DNA of 64,000 bases, taken from assembly GCF_040537815.1 (NCBI RefSeq), contig NZ_JBEWSZ010000001.1, forward strand, positions 5,022,001-5,086,000, written 5' to 3'. Under the pieces are notes generated by a model. It had not been told where the DNA came from. It saw only the letters and a program-made list of their open reading frames with translations, and searched no databases. This document shows, piece by piece, positions 23,836 through 33,267 of this stretch (positions are counted from its first letter, which is position 1; every line of letters starts with the position of its first letter). Origin of the DNA: Mesorhizobium shangrilense (lineage in GTDB: Bacteria > Pseudomonadota > Alphaproteobacteria > Rhizobiales > Rhizobiaceae). The translations under genes were made by a program, and so were the position numbers.

Positions 23836-25911
23836 ATGCGCGTTATATCCTGTATCGTCACGGAGCATAATCTGTGGCTCGTCCTCCTGGCGGCGCTGAT
23901 GTGCGTCACCGGCTCATGGGTGACGATTGGTCTCCTCGACCGCACCAGGAAAACCGCGGGCGTGCAGATGAAGGGCTGGCTGTTCCTGACCGCCGTCGCC
24001 GCGGGCTCCTCGATCTGGTGCACGCATTTCATCGCCATGCTGGCCTACCAGCCCGGTGCGCCGATCACCTTCGATCCCATCCTCACCATGGTGTCGCTGG
24101 TCATCGCCATTGCCGGAACCGGAGTGGGCTTCACCATTGCCTCCGACAAAAGCCGGCGTGTCGCCCCGGAATGGGGCGGATGTGTTGTCGGGTTGGCGAT
24201 CTCGGCCATGCACTATACCGGGATGATGGCCTATCACGTTGCCGGGATCGTCGAGTGGGACGCTGGCTACGTCGCGGCGTCGCTTGTCATTTCAATAGCC
24301 TTTTCAGCTGCCGCACTTGGCCAGGCCATACGCCGGCCATACCGGCGGGCGCAGTATGTCGGCATCGGACTGCTGGTGCTGGCGATCGTCGGCCTCCATT
24401 TCACGGGTATGGCGGCCGTGGCGGTGACGCCGATGTCCTTCATCAGCACGGGCACCAATCCCGAGATCCTCGTGGCGATGGCGGTCGCCGTCGCCGTCGT
24501 TGGCCTCATTGTCGCCGCGACCGGTTTCGCCAGCTATCTGATCGACGAGCGCGGCCGGCTCGAAAGCTTCGAGCGGCTCCAGCATCTGGCGCTCAACGAT
24601 TCGCTCACCGGCCTCGCCAACCGTGTCAGTTTCAACGACCGCCTGGACCATGAGATCGAACGGGCGCGGGAAGACGAGGAGACGATGACCGCGGTCATCG
24701 TCATCGACCTCGACCGCTTCAAGGAGATCAATGATCTCAGAGGCCATGCCGCGGGCGACCAAGCGCTGAAGATCGTTGCGCGAAGATTGGCAAAGCTGAC
24801 CGGAGACGGAGAATTCGTCGCGCGCCTGGGCGGCGACGAATTTGCCGCAATCAAGCGCTTCAAGGACCAGAACGATCTTCTCGGCCTGGTTTCGAGGCTG
24901 GAGAAATCCCTGTTCGAGCCTTTGCAGCTCGAGGATTTCGAAATCGCCACCGGCGCCAGCATCGGTGTCGCCGTCTACCCTCGCGACGGCGCCGACAGGG
25001 AAAGACTGGTCAGCAACGCCGACCTTGCCATGTACCGGGCCAAGAACGACATGTCGCGGGCCGTCTGTTTCTACGAATCCAACATGGATGAGACGGCGCG
25101 CGCGCGGCGTGCGCTGGCCATCGACCTTCGGCAGGCGGTCGAGCGTGGCGAGCTTTCACTCCACTATCAGGTGCAGACTTCGGTTTCGACCGGCGCCGTC
25201 TGTGGCTACGAGGCGCTGCTGCGCTGGACGCATCCCGAACGCGGCATGATTGCGCCAACCGACTTCATCCCGATCGCTGAAGAGAACGGGTCGATCCTTG
25301 CAATCGGCGAATGGGTGCTGCGGACCGCGTGCCGCCAGGCAGCGTCGTGGGACAATGACCATAAGATCGCCGTCAACCTGTCGCCGGTCCAATTCGCCCA
25401 CGCCGATCTTGCCAAGCTGGTTCACCATATCCTGGTTGAAACCGGGCTTTCTCCCAATCGGCTGGAGCTGGAGCTCACCGAATCGACCATCGTCGCAGAC
25501 AAGTTCCGCACGCTGCATGTCCTGCGCCAGATCAAGGCGCTGGGCGTCACGATCGCGATCGACGATTTCGGCACGGGCTATTCGTCGCTCGACACGCTGC
25601 GCTCGTTTCCCTTCGACAAGATCAAGCTCGACCGCTCCTTCATGGCCGATGTCGAGCGCAGCCCGCAAGCCAAGGCGATCATTCGAGCGGTGCTGACGCT
25701 CGGGCGCAGCCTGGAAATCCCGGTACTTGCCGAGGGTGTCGAGACGCATGTCCAGCTCGCCATACTGCAAGTCGAGGGCTGCAACGAAGCGCAGGGTTAT
25801 TTCCTTGGCCGCCCGCAGCCGATCGATCAGATCCTGCTGGCGGGCGTGGCGGATTCTGTCCCGCATGACCTGATCCTTGGCGAGCGGCCCAGGATAAGCG
25901 TGAGCGGATAG
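23836..25911 (+). CDS. MHYT sensor diguanylate cyclase/phosphodiesterase (GGDEF-EAL)
   Basis: A 691-aa inner-membrane signalling protein. The N-terminal third is an MHYT domain with seven predicted membrane segments and three His-containing motifs, TCTHFIAMLAYQ, AMHYTGMMAY and LHFTGMAAV; these are thought to bind copper and sense O2, CO or NO. A GGDEF domain follows, with an intact RLGGDEFA near residue 330, then an EAL domain with CGYEALLRW near 456, ELTESTI, DDFGTGYSSL and AEGVET. Both catalytic motifs look intact, so it may make or degrade cyclic di-GMP. The ATG at 23836 begins MRVISCIVTEHNLWLVLLAALM, after a weaker upstream frame. Confidence 0.93.
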   Translation: MRVISCIVTEHNLWLVLLAALMCVTGSWVTIGLLDRTRKTAGVQMKGWLFLTAVAAGSSIWCTHFIAMLAYQPGAPITFDPILTMVSLVIAIAGTGVGFTIASDKSRRVAPEWGGCVVGLAISAMHYTGMMAYHVAGIVEWDAGYVAASLVISIAFSAAALGQAIRRPYRRAQYVGIGLLVLAIVGLHFTGMAAVAVTPMSFISTGTNPEILVAMAVAVAVVGLIVAATGFASYLIDERGRLESFERLQHLALNDSLTGLANRVSFNDRLDHEIERAREDEETMTAVIVIDLDRFKEINDLRGHAAGDQALKIVARRLAKLTGDGEFVARLGGDEFAAIKRFKDQNDLLGLVSRLEKSLFEPLQLEDFEIATGASIGVAVYPRDGADRERLVSNADLAMYRAKNDMSRAVCFYESNMDETARARRALAIDLRQAVERGELSLHYQVQTSVSTGAVCGYEALLRWTHPERGMIAPTDFIPIAEENGSILAIGEWVLRTACRQAASWDNDHKIAVNLSPVQFAHADLAKLVHHILVETGLSPNRLELELTESTIVADKFRTLHVLRQIKALGVTIAIDDFGTGYSSLDTLRSFPFDKIKLDRSFMADVERSPQAKAIIRAVLTLGRSLEIPVLAEGVETHVQLAILQVEGCNEAQGYFLGRPQPIDQILLAGVADSVPHDLILGERPRISVSG

Positions 25912-26038
25912 ACGCAGGGCACGAATGCTGTCGTCGGCGGTCCTGCGCACCGGATCGTTGGTGCAGTGTTTTCACACGTCTGGCGCAGGCGCGGCGCATC
26001 CTATATGGCTGCGCCGACCTATGCTCCGGGGCTGCCGC

Positions 26039-26680
26039 ATGTCCTTCATTCCCGATACCTCGACGCTGATCCAGTTCGCCATCGCCACCGTGATCCTGGC
26101 GATCACGCCGGGGCCGGACATGACACTGTTCGTCTCGCGCACGCTGAGCCAGGGCCGCGCCACCGGCTTTGCCTCGATGGCCGGCGCGCTGTGCGGCACG
26201 CTGGTCCACACCACGCTGGTGGTGGTCGGCGTCTCGGCGCTGATCGTCGCCTCACCGATGGCCTTCTTCGCGCTGAAGATTTTTGGCGCCGGCTATCTCG
26301 TCTTCCTGGCATGGCAGGCGATCACCAAGGGTTCGGCGTTTTCACCGGAGAAGAAGACGGGACCCCAGATTTCGCTGTTCCGCAGCTGGGCGGCCGGCCT
26401 TGGGGTCAACCTGCTCAACCCGAAGATCATCCTGTTCTTCATGACCTTTCTGCCGCAGTTCGTCTCCGCGCATGATCCGCACGCGCCGGGAAAACTGTTC
26501 TTCCTCGGCGCGATGTTCATCGTGCTGTCGATACCCGTGACGGCGCCGATGGTGTTCGCGGCTGAGAAATTCTCATCGGCGATGAAGGCCAGCCCGCGCG
26601 TGACGCGCGTCGTCGATTATCTGTTCGCCGGCGTGTTCTCGGCCTTTGCCCTCAAGATACTGACAGCGCAGGCGAAATAG
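26039..26680 (+). CDS. LysE family amino-acid exporter
   Basis: A 213-aa membrane protein of the LysE/RhtB superfamily. It has the family signature LAITPGPDMTLFVSRTLSQG at about residues 20-40, six hydrophobic segments, and NLLNPKIILFFMTFLPQF near 128. It would export an amino acid or similar amphipathic compound across the inner membrane; the substrate cannot be read. The ATG at 26039 starts MSFIPDTSTLIQFAIATVIL, and the long upstream frame has no domain content. No regulator of the LysG type lies beside it. Confidence 0.88.
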   Translation: MSFIPDTSTLIQFAIATVILAITPGPDMTLFVSRTLSQGRATGFASMAGALCGTLVHTTLVVVGVSALIVASPMAFFALKIFGAGYLVFLAWQAITKGSAFSPEKKTGPQISLFRSWAAGLGVNLLNPKIILFFMTFLPQFVSAHDPHAPGKLFFLGAMFIVLSIPVTAPMVFAAEKFSSAMKASPRVTRVVDYLFAGVFSAFALKILTAQAK

Positions 26681-26690
26681 ACCTGCCGGG

Positions 26691-27149
26691 CTATGAGCCG
26701 TCGGCTTGACGCCAGCTCCCGGCCCAGCGGCCGGCGCTGAGCCAGTAGAAGATTCCACCGACCATGCCTGAGCCGATCACCACCATGATGGCGTGGGTGT
26801 CGGTGGCCACGAAGTCGCTGTCGCCGCTCTGGTGAGCGAACCCGAGGAAGATCGCCGCGGCCACGGCGCCGCCCAGCGCATAGAACAGCCAGTCGCGCCG
26901 GCCGAGGATTTCGGAAACCAGGATGACGATGCAGGCCGGCATGAAGGCGAAATAGGCGACGAACAGGGAAACGAAGGGGATCGAGAACATCAGCGAGGCG
27001 GTCGTCGCGGGCTGTGCCGCATGCTCCGGCGTAAAACCGAGATAGGCGAGGAAAATGATGTTGAGGAAGGCGCTGGCCGCCAGCGAGGCGACGGCATAGC
27101 CGATCAGGATGACGGCGAAGCGGATGAGGTAGGCGACGAGACGGTTCAT
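26691..27149 (-). CDS. four-helix membrane protein, paralogue B of the rlmN operon
   Basis: A 152-aa protein with four predicted membrane segments (near residues 5-30, 50-75, 85-105 and 120-142). The third reads FYALGGAVAAAIFLGF and the last ends GGIFYWLSAGRWAGSW. The start ATG at 27149 overlaps the stop of the preceding gene (ATGA), so it is translationally coupled. It is paralogous to that gene: both have an RR-W-FY segment before helix 3 and a shared C-terminal pattern G-x3-G-x2-YWL-x-AGR. I do not recognise a named family. Position suggests an inner-membrane pair. Confidence 0.75.
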   Translation of the reverse strand: MNRLVAYLIRFAVILIGYAVASLAASAFLNIIFLAYLGFTPEHAAQPATTASLMFSIPFVSLFVAYFAFMPACIVILVSEILGRRDWLFYALGGAVAAAIFLGFAHQSGDSDFVATDTHAIMVVIGSGMVGGIFYWLSAGRWAGSWRQADGS

Positions 27150-27589
27150 CGCAGATCCCGGCGCCTGAGATGGCCAGACTTGCGCCCCGCCAGAAGCCAG
27201 TAGACCGAACCGGCGGCGGTGCCGGCTGTCGCCAGGAAACCGAGAAAAACCGGATTGAAAGCAATCCATCCGGCCGAGCGCGGGGTTGAGAGGCCGAATG
27301 CGGTGGACGTGATGGCGCCCATGGCCGCGAAATAGAACCATCTTCGAAGCGACCACCGTTCGGCGACAAGGATCGCGGGGACGGCGATCACCAGCGCGCA
27401 GACCATCACGGTCAGCACGGCGAGCGGAAAGGAACCCATCCAGTCGAATTGGAAAACCATGGACCAGTTCCCTTCTTCGATTCCTTCCAGAAGGACGATC
27501 AGCAGCACAGGCACGAGGATAGAGGTCAGCGCAGCGGCGACATAGGCGACTGCAATCGCGGCCAGGCGCTTCACGACGGGACGATTCAC
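27146..27589 (-). CDS. four-helix membrane protein, paralogue A of the rlmN operon
   Basis: A 147-aa protein with four predicted membrane segments (about residues 8-35, 52-75, 85-105 and 110-135). It ends [20 protein letters not shown], matching the same position of its neighbour. The start is a GTG at 27589 whose last two bases lie in the rlmN stop codon (GTGA), and its own stop overlaps the next start (ATGA). rlmN and the two membrane genes are thus coupled in one operon. No function is recognised. A role related to rlmN is not implied by the family and should be treated as open. Confidence 0.78.
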   Translation of the reverse strand: MNRPVVKRLAAIAVAYVAAALTSILVPVLLIVLLEGIEEGNWSMVFQFDWMGSFPLAVLTVMVCALVIAVPAILVAERWSLRRWFYFAAMGAITSTAFGLSTPRSAGWIAFNPVFLGFLATAGTAAGSVYWLLAGRKSGHLRRRDLR

Positions 27590-28821
27590 GCCTCGCCGTG
27601 CCCTGCTATCATCATCGCCTCGAGCGCCAGCCGGTCGACCTTGCGCATGCGTTCCGATTCGGATTTCAGCTGGCCGCAGGCGGCCAGGATGTCGCGGCCA
27701 CGCGGCGTGCGGATCGGCGAGGCATAGCCGGCATTGTTGATGTAATCTGCGAATTTCTCGATCGTCTCCCAGTCGGAGCACTGGTAGTTGGTGCCCGGCC
27801 AGGGATTGAACGGGATCAGGTTGATCTTGGCGGGAATACCCTTGAGCAGCTTGATCAGGCCCTTGGCGTCCTCGATGGAATCGTTGACGTCCTTCAGCAT
27901 CACATATTCGAAGGTGATGCGCTTGGCGTTCGACAGGCCGGGATAGGCGCGGCAAGCCTCGATCAGTTCCTTCAGCGGATACTTCTTGTTGATCGGCACC
28001 AGCAGGTCGCGCAAATCATCGTTGGTGGCATGCAGCGAGATCGCCAGCATGACGCCGATCTCCTCGCCGGTGCGGAAGATTTCGGGCACGACGCCGGAGG
28101 TCGAGAGCGTAATGCGGCGCTTGGACAAGGACAGGCCGTCGCCATCGGAGGCGATCAGCAGCGCCTTCTTGACCGCCTCGAAATTGTAGAGCGGCTCGCC
28201 CATGCCCATCATGACGATGTTGGACACTTTGCGGCCCTCGGCCGGCACGATGGCGCCGTCGGGCGTATCGCGGTCAGGGAAATCACCGAGCCGGTCGCGC
28301 GCGGTGAGCAGCTGAGCGAGGATTTCCTCGGCGGTCAGATTGCGCACCAGCTTCTGCGTGCCGGTGTGACAGAACGAGCAGGTCAGCGTGCAGCCGACCT
28401 GCGAGGAGATGCAGAGCGTGCCGCGGCCTTCCTCTGGAATGTAGACGGTCTCGATCTCCACGGGCCGGCCGGCGCCGCGCGGCGGAAAGCGGAACAGCCA
28501 TTTGCGGGTGCCGTCCGAAGAAATCTGCTCCTCGACGATCTCGGGCCTGGCGACCGTGAAATGCTTGTCCAGTTCGGCGCGCAAATCCTTGGAGATGTTG
28601 AACATGCCGGCAAAATCGGAAACGCCGCGCACATACATCCAGTGCCAGAGCTGCTGGGCGCGCATCTTGGCCTGGCGCTCGGGCACGATGCCCGATGCAA
28701 CCAGGGCTTCGCCGATTTCAGCGCGAGTCAGGCCGATCAGCGTCGGCTTTTCGGGCTGTGCGGCGCGGGCGCGCAACGCATCACGGGCACCTTCGGCGGT
28801 GAGATCAAGCGACAGGGTCAT
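27586..28821 (-). CDS. rlmN: 23S rRNA/tRNA C2-adenine methyltransferase RlmN
   Basis: This 411-aa radical-SAM enzyme methylates C2 of A2503 in 23S rRNA and A37 of some tRNAs. The cluster cysteines are Cys144, Cys148 and Cys151 (CTLTCSFC). The MGMGEPL SAM-binding loop is near residue 200. The second catalytic cysteine, needed for methyl transfer, is near 382 (ILAACGQL). [23 protein letters not shown] leads into the cluster. ATG at 28821 begins [20 protein letters not shown]. The stop codon overlaps the start of a small membrane gene. Confidence 0.96.
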   Translation of the reverse strand: MTLSLDLTAEGARDALRARAAQPEKPTLIGLTRAEIGEALVASGIVPERQAKMRAQQLWHWMYVRGVSDFAGMFNISKDLRAELDKHFTVARPEIVEEQISSDGTRKWLFRFPPRGAGRPVEIETVYIPEEGRGTLCISSQVGCTLTCSFCHTGTQKLVRNLTAEEILAQLLTARDRLGDFPDRDTPDGAIVPAEGRKVSNIVMMGMGEPLYNFEAVKKALLIASDGDGLSLSKRRITLSTSGVVPEIFRTGEEIGVMLAISLHATNDDLRDLLVPINKKYPLKELIEACRAYPGLSNAKRITFEYVMLKDVNDSIEDAKGLIKLLKGIPAKINLIPFNPWPGTNYQCSDWETIEKFADYINNAGYASPIRTPRGRDILAACGQLKSESERMRKVDRLALEAMMIAGHGEA

Positions 28822-29013
28822 GGCGGTGCTTATATAGGGACGAGGCGAAGCCGATCCACAGAGTGTCGGAAAACAAGCGCGGCGCATAGCACAGCTTGGC
28901 GCCGGAGTCATGGCATATGGCAGCTCACGCTGTTTTGTCCGTCCTTGCCGGCTTCCGGTTTAACGGCCCGCCTGCCTGTGTTAGGGCTCGCCATCCCCCT
29001 CCCGAGGATCGAC

Positions 29014-30366
29014 ATGGCCCGCACATCGCGAAAATATCCCATGCTGCGGCGTTCGCGTGCGATGTGGGGCTCGCGGCGTGTCTGGCAGCCGCGCCTGGTA
29101 TTCTGGGCCGGCGCCATCGCCATTGGCCTGATCAGCGTGCTGTTCGCGGTGCTGGCCGACAAGGCGCAAGGTCTGTTCCATGCGATCACCGGCAATGAGG
29201 GCGGCTGGCGGAGTTTCCTGCCGCTCGCCATCACGCCGCTCGGGTTTGTTCTCTGCGCGTGGCTCGCCCATGCCTTCTTTCCGGGCTCGCAAGGCAGCGG
29301 CATCCCGCAGGCGATCGCCGCCCGGCACCTGCGTGACGACGACGATCGAAGCCACCTTCTTTCGCTGCGGCTGGCGGCGGGCAAGATCGCGCTGACCATT
29401 GTCGGCCTGTTCTGCGGCGCGTCGATCGGCCGCGAAGGTCCGACCGTGCAGGTTGGCGCATCGCTGATGCTGCAGGTGGCGCGCTGGGGCGGCATGGCGC
29501 AGGCGCGCGGCCTGATCCTGGCCGGCTCGGCCGCCGGTATCGCGGCAGCCTTCAACACGCCGCTGGCCGGCATTGTCTTCGCCATCGAGGAGATGGGCCG
29601 CACCTATGAAGCGCGTACCAACGGACTGGTGCTGACGGCGGTGATCCTGGCTGGTCTTGCCTCGCTCGGCCTGCTCGGCAACTACACCTATTTCGGCGTC
29701 GCCAAGGAGACGATCTCCTTTGCCGCCTGGCCGCTGGTGATTGCCTGCGGCGTCATCGGCGGCGGTTTTGGCGCGCTGTTCTCCTTGCTGGCGCTCAAGG
29801 TGACACGGCGGATCCGGCGCTGGCACACACAGCAACCGCTGCGCCGCGCCCTGATCGTGGCGGCTGTCTGCGGATTGCTGGTGGCCGCCATCGGCATCGC
29901 GTCGGGCGGACTGACGTTCGGGACCGGCTATGTGCAAGCGCGCAGCGCGGTCGAGGGGGCTCCACTGCCATGGTTCTTCTTCGCCCAGAAGTTCCTGGCT
30001 GGGCTGTTGTCGATGATCTCTGGCATTCCCGGTGGCATCTTCGCGCCGTCGCTGGCGGTGGGCGCCGGCATCGGCAGTTCGCTCGGCCTTGTCTTCGGCG
30101 CCAGCACCGGCATCGCGGCGCTGCTTGGCATGGCCGGCTATTTCGCCGGCGTGGTGCAGGCGCCGATGACGGCCTTCGTCATCATCCTCGAGATGACTGG
30201 CAACCACGACAATGTCATCGCGCTGATGCTGGCCTCCATGCTGGGCTACGGTACGGCACGGATAATCTCGCACGAGCCGCTCTATCACGCGCTGTCGCGG
30301 GTTTTCATCGCCGATGCCATCAGGCGGCGGCGGGCGGAAGCCGCGCCGGAATCAGCGCCAGGCTGA
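29014..30366 (+). CDS. ClC family chloride channel or H+/Cl- exchanger
   Basis: A 450-aa inner-membrane protein with many hydrophobic segments. Anion-binding signatures are GSQGSGIPQA near residue 93, GASIGREGPTVQVGASL near 140, and SGIPGGIFAPSLAVGAG near 340. The glutamate of GREGP is the gating residue of ClC proteins; a second proton glutamate cannot be assigned safely. There is no CBS domain. The ATG at 29014 follows GAGGATCGAC. The long open frame further upstream is antisense to rlmN and was not used. A strong hairpin terminator follows the stop. Confidence 0.92.
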   Translation: MARTSRKYPMLRRSRAMWGSRRVWQPRLVFWAGAIAIGLISVLFAVLADKAQGLFHAITGNEGGWRSFLPLAITPLGFVLCAWLAHAFFPGSQGSGIPQAIAARHLRDDDDRSHLLSLRLAAGKIALTIVGLFCGASIGREGPTVQVGASLMLQVARWGGMAQARGLILAGSAAGIAAAFNTPLAGIVFAIEEMGRTYEARTNGLVLTAVILAGLASLGLLGNYTYFGVAKETISFAAWPLVIACGVIGGGFGALFSLLALKVTRRIRRWHTQQPLRRALIVAAVCGLLVAAIGIASGGLTFGTGYVQARSAVEGAPLPWFFFAQKFLAGLLSMISGIPGGIFAPSLAVGAGIGSSLGLVFGASTGIAALLGMAGYFAGVVQAPMTAFVIILEMTGNHDNVIALMLASMLGYGTARIISHEPLYHALSRVFIADAIRRRRAEAAPESAPG

Positions 30367-30387
30367 GGAGCAGGTCCTGGAAAGCAA

Positions 30388-30418
30388 AAAGGCCGGGCTG
30401 CGTGGCCCGGCCTTTCAT
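30388..30418. terminator. bidirectional intrinsic terminator
   Basis: AAAGGCCGGGC at 30388-30398 pairs with GCCCGGCCTTT at 30405-30415 around TGCGTG. It lies between the convergent ClC and IalB genes and can serve both strands. Confidence 0.88.
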
Positions 30419-30435
30419 TCAAATCCGGCCTTTGC

Positions 30436-30939
30436 CTATTTGCACTTGGCGATCGACGACAGCGCCGCCGAAATGCCCTTCAGCGAGAAGACATAGGAAG
30501 TGGGGTTGCCGCGACCCGACTTGGCCGTCACCTTCATGTCGGTGCCGGTCTTCATCGCGGCGATCAGCACAGGCTCCTCGGCGGCATTCTCGACCCAGGC
30601 CGACTTGCCGCGCGTGAACATCGAGAACGACTTCTTGTCGATGGTGACGGTGGCCTTGGAGCCTTCCTGGAAGGTGTAGCCGGCGATGAACTGCGGCTCG
30701 TAGGACACCTGCTGCCCCGGACGCTGGCTGACGAAAAAGAACATGTCGCCATGGTCGAGCGTCGGCGGCTGCTTGTCGGTCGGCACCGTCAGCACGTAGC
30801 AGACCTTGCCGCCGGCCGCCTGGTAACTGTAGGTGCCCCAGGCATTGTGCTGGCCGATCTTGGTCGCCGACTGCGCCAGCGCCGGCGCTGTCACGGCCAC
30901 CAGGACCAGGCTTGAAACTATAGCTATCAATCCGCGCAT
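30436..30939 (-). CDS. invasion-associated locus B (IalB) family protein
   Basis: A 167-aa exported protein. The signal peptide MRGLIAIVSSLVLVAVTAPA is followed by LAQS at the cleavage site. The mature part has the IalB-like pattern: AWGTYSYQAAGGKVCYVLTVPTDKQP, then MFFFVSQRPGQQVSYEPQFI, and VTIDKKSFSMFTRGKSAWVE, with a conserved cysteine at each end. The family is named after a Bartonella erythrocyte-invasion protein, but in rhizobia its role is unknown; here it is most likely a periplasmic protein. The gene is followed by a bidirectional terminator. Confidence 0.85.
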   Translation of the reverse strand: MRGLIAIVSSLVLVAVTAPALAQSATKIGQHNAWGTYSYQAAGGKVCYVLTVPTDKQPPTLDHGDMFFFVSQRPGQQVSYEPQFIAGYTFQEGSKATVTIDKKSFSMFTRGKSAWVENAAEEPVLIAAMKTGTDMKVTAKSGRGNPTSYVFSLKGISAALSSIAKCK

Positions 30940-31203
30940 CGTTTTTCCCGTATTCCAAATGGTGCGGAGGCAGGCCGGCTTGGCGTCCTGCCCGTCGCTT
31001 CATTTTGATTTAATCTGGGTTACCAAACGGTGAATTTTCCTCAAGAAAAGGACCCTCACCCCAGTAAACCGCCGCCGTCTCCATGCCGCCGCTTGAGAAG
31101 GCGGCCAACACGATGTCCCTGTTTCGAGTTGGAGGCCACGAAAGCGGCAAGAGTTTGACTGTCCCCGTTGTCGCTGGGTGAGAGGATCAACGATGCCGCG
31201 CGG

Positions 31204-31566
31204 TCAGTTGTTGTCGGCAATCGCCTGCTTGGCGGCGAGCCGGTGCGCGGGCGTGATATGGGCGCTGACAGCGGTGATCGCGGCGGTCAGAACGGCGATG
31301 TCGTCGGTAAAGCCAATGCCGAAGATGAAGTCGGGGATGATATCCACCGGCAGCACGAAATAGCCGAGCGCGGCCAGCAATATGCCCTTGGCGCGCAGCG
31401 GCGTGTTCTTGTCCATGGCGCAGTAGTAGGCGGCGACCACGTCTTCCATGAACGGAATGTGCCGCGCGGCCTTCTTCGCCGTGCGCCAGAATTTCTCGCG
31501 CACTTCGCTCTCATCGCCCAGCCTGTCGCGAAAGCCGAAGAAATCAAAACCGGATTCTTGCGCCAT
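31204..31566 (-). CDS. YkvA family (DUF1232) membrane protein
   Basis: A 120-aa protein. The signature of the family is in the second half: LRAKGILLAALGYFVLPVDIIPDFIFGIGFTDDIAVLTAAITA, with YFVLPVDIIPDF followed by DD. The C-terminal half would span the membrane once or twice; the N-terminal half is soluble. The ATG at 31566 follows AAGGAGAAACTG, and the longer upstream frame is ignored. The function of YkvA-like proteins is unknown. It lies alone between two intergenic regions. Confidence 0.87.
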   Translation of the reverse strand: MAQESGFDFFGFRDRLGDESEVREKFWRTAKKAARHIPFMEDVVAAYYCAMDKNTPLRAKGILLAALGYFVLPVDIIPDFIFGIGFTDDIAVLTAAITAVSAHITPAHRLAAKQAIADNN

Positions 31567-31706
31567 CAGTTTCTCCTTGCTGTGCCCGTGCGTCTCTTTT
31601 CCCGCACGGGTTGCGGGGAAAATGTGGTGAAAGCACAAGTCCGCTACAAGATGCCGCCGCCGATTTGCGATCCGCAGTTCCATCGCAAGCATGCTTGCGA
31701 GGCTTT

Positions 31707-32003
31707 TCAGCCGCCGAAATAGCGGTTCATCTTCTTGGCCAGCTCGAAATCGAGCACGCTGAGGCCGCCGAGATCGTGTGTGTTCAATGTGACATCCACC
31801 GTCTTGTAGACGTTGAACCACTCAGGGTGATGGTCCATCTTCTCTGCCGCCAGCGCCACGCGGGTCATGAAGGCGAAAGCCTCGGAGAAGTTCTTGAAGG
31901 TGAAGGTGCGCTTGATGGCGCCGCCGTCCTTGGCCAACGTCCAGCCCTCAAGGCCGGCCAAGGCCTCGGCAATCGCGTCCTTGCCCAGTTTCTCTCTCGC
32001 CAT
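31707..32003 (-). CDS. 4a-hydroxytetrahydrobiopterin dehydratase
   Basis: A 98-aa protein of the pterin-4a-carbinolamine dehydratase (PhhB/DCoH) family. The active-site motif [23 protein letters not shown] is at residues 54-76, with His58, His59 and a later His76. It regenerates the pterin cofactor of aromatic amino acid hydroxylases; no phenylalanine hydroxylase gene is near it here, so the substrate enzyme is elsewhere or the role differs. The ATG at 32003 begins [20 protein letters not shown]. It is divergent from the phosphatase gene. Confidence 0.92.
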   Translation of the reverse strand: MAREKLGKDAIAEALAGLEGWTLAKDGGAIKRTFTFKNFSEAFAFMTRVALAAEKMDHHPEWFNVYKTVDVTLNTHDLGGLSVLDFELAKKMNRYFGG

Positions 32004-32109
32004 GTCCGCTTCCCATGCTATTGCGACCGAAGTCGTCACCATAGTGCAAGTCGCCCAAGAATGCTCAGCGGTTTTGGGACAACGACATGCGCCGGAGCAG
32101 CTGGAATCG

Positions 32110-32628
32110 ATGAGCGCGAAGCCTATAGAGTCCGTTCTTTTTGTCTGCCTCGGCAATATCTGCCGGTCACCGCTGGCCGAGGGCGTGTTTCGCGCGGTTC
32201 TGGCGGAGCGCGGACTGGATCGTCACGTGCTGATCGATTCGGCGGGCACCGGCGGCTGGCATGCCGGCGAGGCGCCGGACCGGCGTTCGATTGCGATTGC
32301 CGCGCAGCACGGCGTCGACATTTCCGGGCAGAAGGCGCGCAAGGTGACGCTGGACGACTTCTCCCGATTCGACCTCATCCTCGGCGTGGACCGGTCAAAT
32401 GTCGCCGATCTCAAGGCGCTGGCGTCTGCCGGAACACGCGACCGGGTTCATCTGTTCCTGGAATTGGCGGAGGATCGGCCACGCGACGTGCCGGATCCCT
32501 ATTACGACGGGCCGGAAGCGTTCGCTTCCGTCTACCGCATGATTCGCACGGCGTCGGAAGCACTGGCGACGCGGCTCGAAGCGCGGCTGTCGACATCCGA
32601 TAATGGCCAGGCCTCTTCGACAATATAG
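32110..32628 (+). CDS. low-molecular-weight protein-tyrosine phosphatase
   Basis: A 172-aa phosphatase. The catalytic P-loop is [17 protein letters not shown] with Cys13 and Arg19 of the CX5R motif. The general acid lies in DVPDPYYDG near residue 128. The remaining sequence matches the family fold. The last 32 codons lie over the 3' end of the convergent thpR gene (97-base overlap), and the tail [20 protein letters not shown] is longer than in Wzb-type enzymes. Its start ATG is preceded by a weak site. It may dephosphorylate a polysaccharide-export tyrosine kinase, but no such kinase is in the window. Confidence 0.92.
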   Translation: MSAKPIESVLFVCLGNICRSPLAEGVFRAVLAERGLDRHVLIDSAGTGGWHAGEAPDRRSIAIAAQHGVDISGQKARKVTLDDFSRFDLILGVDRSNVADLKALASAGTRDRVHLFLELAEDRPRDVPDPYYDGPEAFASVYRMIRTASEALATRLEARLSTSDNGQASSTI

Positions 32629-33128
32629 GGGCCACCGCCAACCGAATCGCGCGACGACATCAGCACAAAGCGGCCGACACGGAACGGCAATGTCGAGAAG
32701 TTGCCCCGCGCCGACAGATACTGGGCAACGTCGAGCGGGCTCGAATTGCGCAGCCGCGCGAGCGTCACATGCGGCATGAACTTGCGGGGGTCGGCGGGAA
32801 TGCCGAGCCGCTGGCAGATACGGTCGATCTCGCCCTGCAACGCCGCAAGGTCGGGCGATGCGGAAACGCCGGCCCACACGGCGTGCGGCTTCTTCTGGCC
32901 GAAGGCACCGACGCCGGACAGGTTCAGGGAGAAGGACGGGCGGTGGACCCGGTCGAGCGCGTTGGCGATCTCGTCGGCGACATGGCCCTCGACATCGCCG
33001 ATGAAGCGCAGCGTCATGTGGTAGTTTTCGACGTCGATCCAGCGGGCGCCCGGCAGGCCGCCCCGCAGCAGGGACAGCGAAAGGGCGGCGTCACGCGGAA
33101 TTTCGAGGGCGGTGAAAAGACGCGGCAT
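32532..33128 (-). CDS. thpR: RNA 2',3'-cyclic phosphodiesterase (2'-5' RNA ligase family)
   Basis: A 198-aa protein of the 2H phosphoesterase superfamily. The two HxT/Sx motifs are HMTL (His37) and HVTL (His120), in the expected spacing. It opens MPRLFTALEIPRDAALSLSL, typical of ThpR. The enzyme opens 2',3'-cyclic phosphates and was first described as a 2'-5' RNA ligase. ATG at 33128 fits the conserved start; the upstream frame does not. Its 3' end overlaps the convergent phosphatase gene by 97 bases, with both reading frames intact. Confidence 0.9.
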   Translation of the reverse strand: MPRLFTALEIPRDAALSLSLLRGGLPGARWIDVENYHMTLRFIGDVEGHVADEIANALDRVHRPSFSLNLSGVGAFGQKKPHAVWAGVSASPDLAALQGEIDRICQRLGIPADPRKFMPHVTLARLRNSSPLDVAQYLSARGNFSTLPFRVGRFVLMSSRDSVGGGPYIVEEAWPLSDVDSRASSRVASASDAVRIMR

Positions 33129-33267
33129 GAATGAGCCTCCCTTCCTCGAATCGAACTGTGCCCCTAGCGAATCATCGATATTCAAGCGGGGCAAGATGTT
33201 TGTTGGTCACAGGTCCGGCAAAAAAGTTTCCCCTGCGGAAGACGACCCCGGCGCTTGCCACAACGCC

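Noticed and set aside
27598..30366. A 922-codon plus-strand open frame spanning rlmN and the ClC gene
   Set aside because: Only the part from 29014 encodes a ClC protein. The upstream part is antisense to rlmN, whose own frame has clear radical-SAM motifs; long antisense frames are common in GC-rich DNA.
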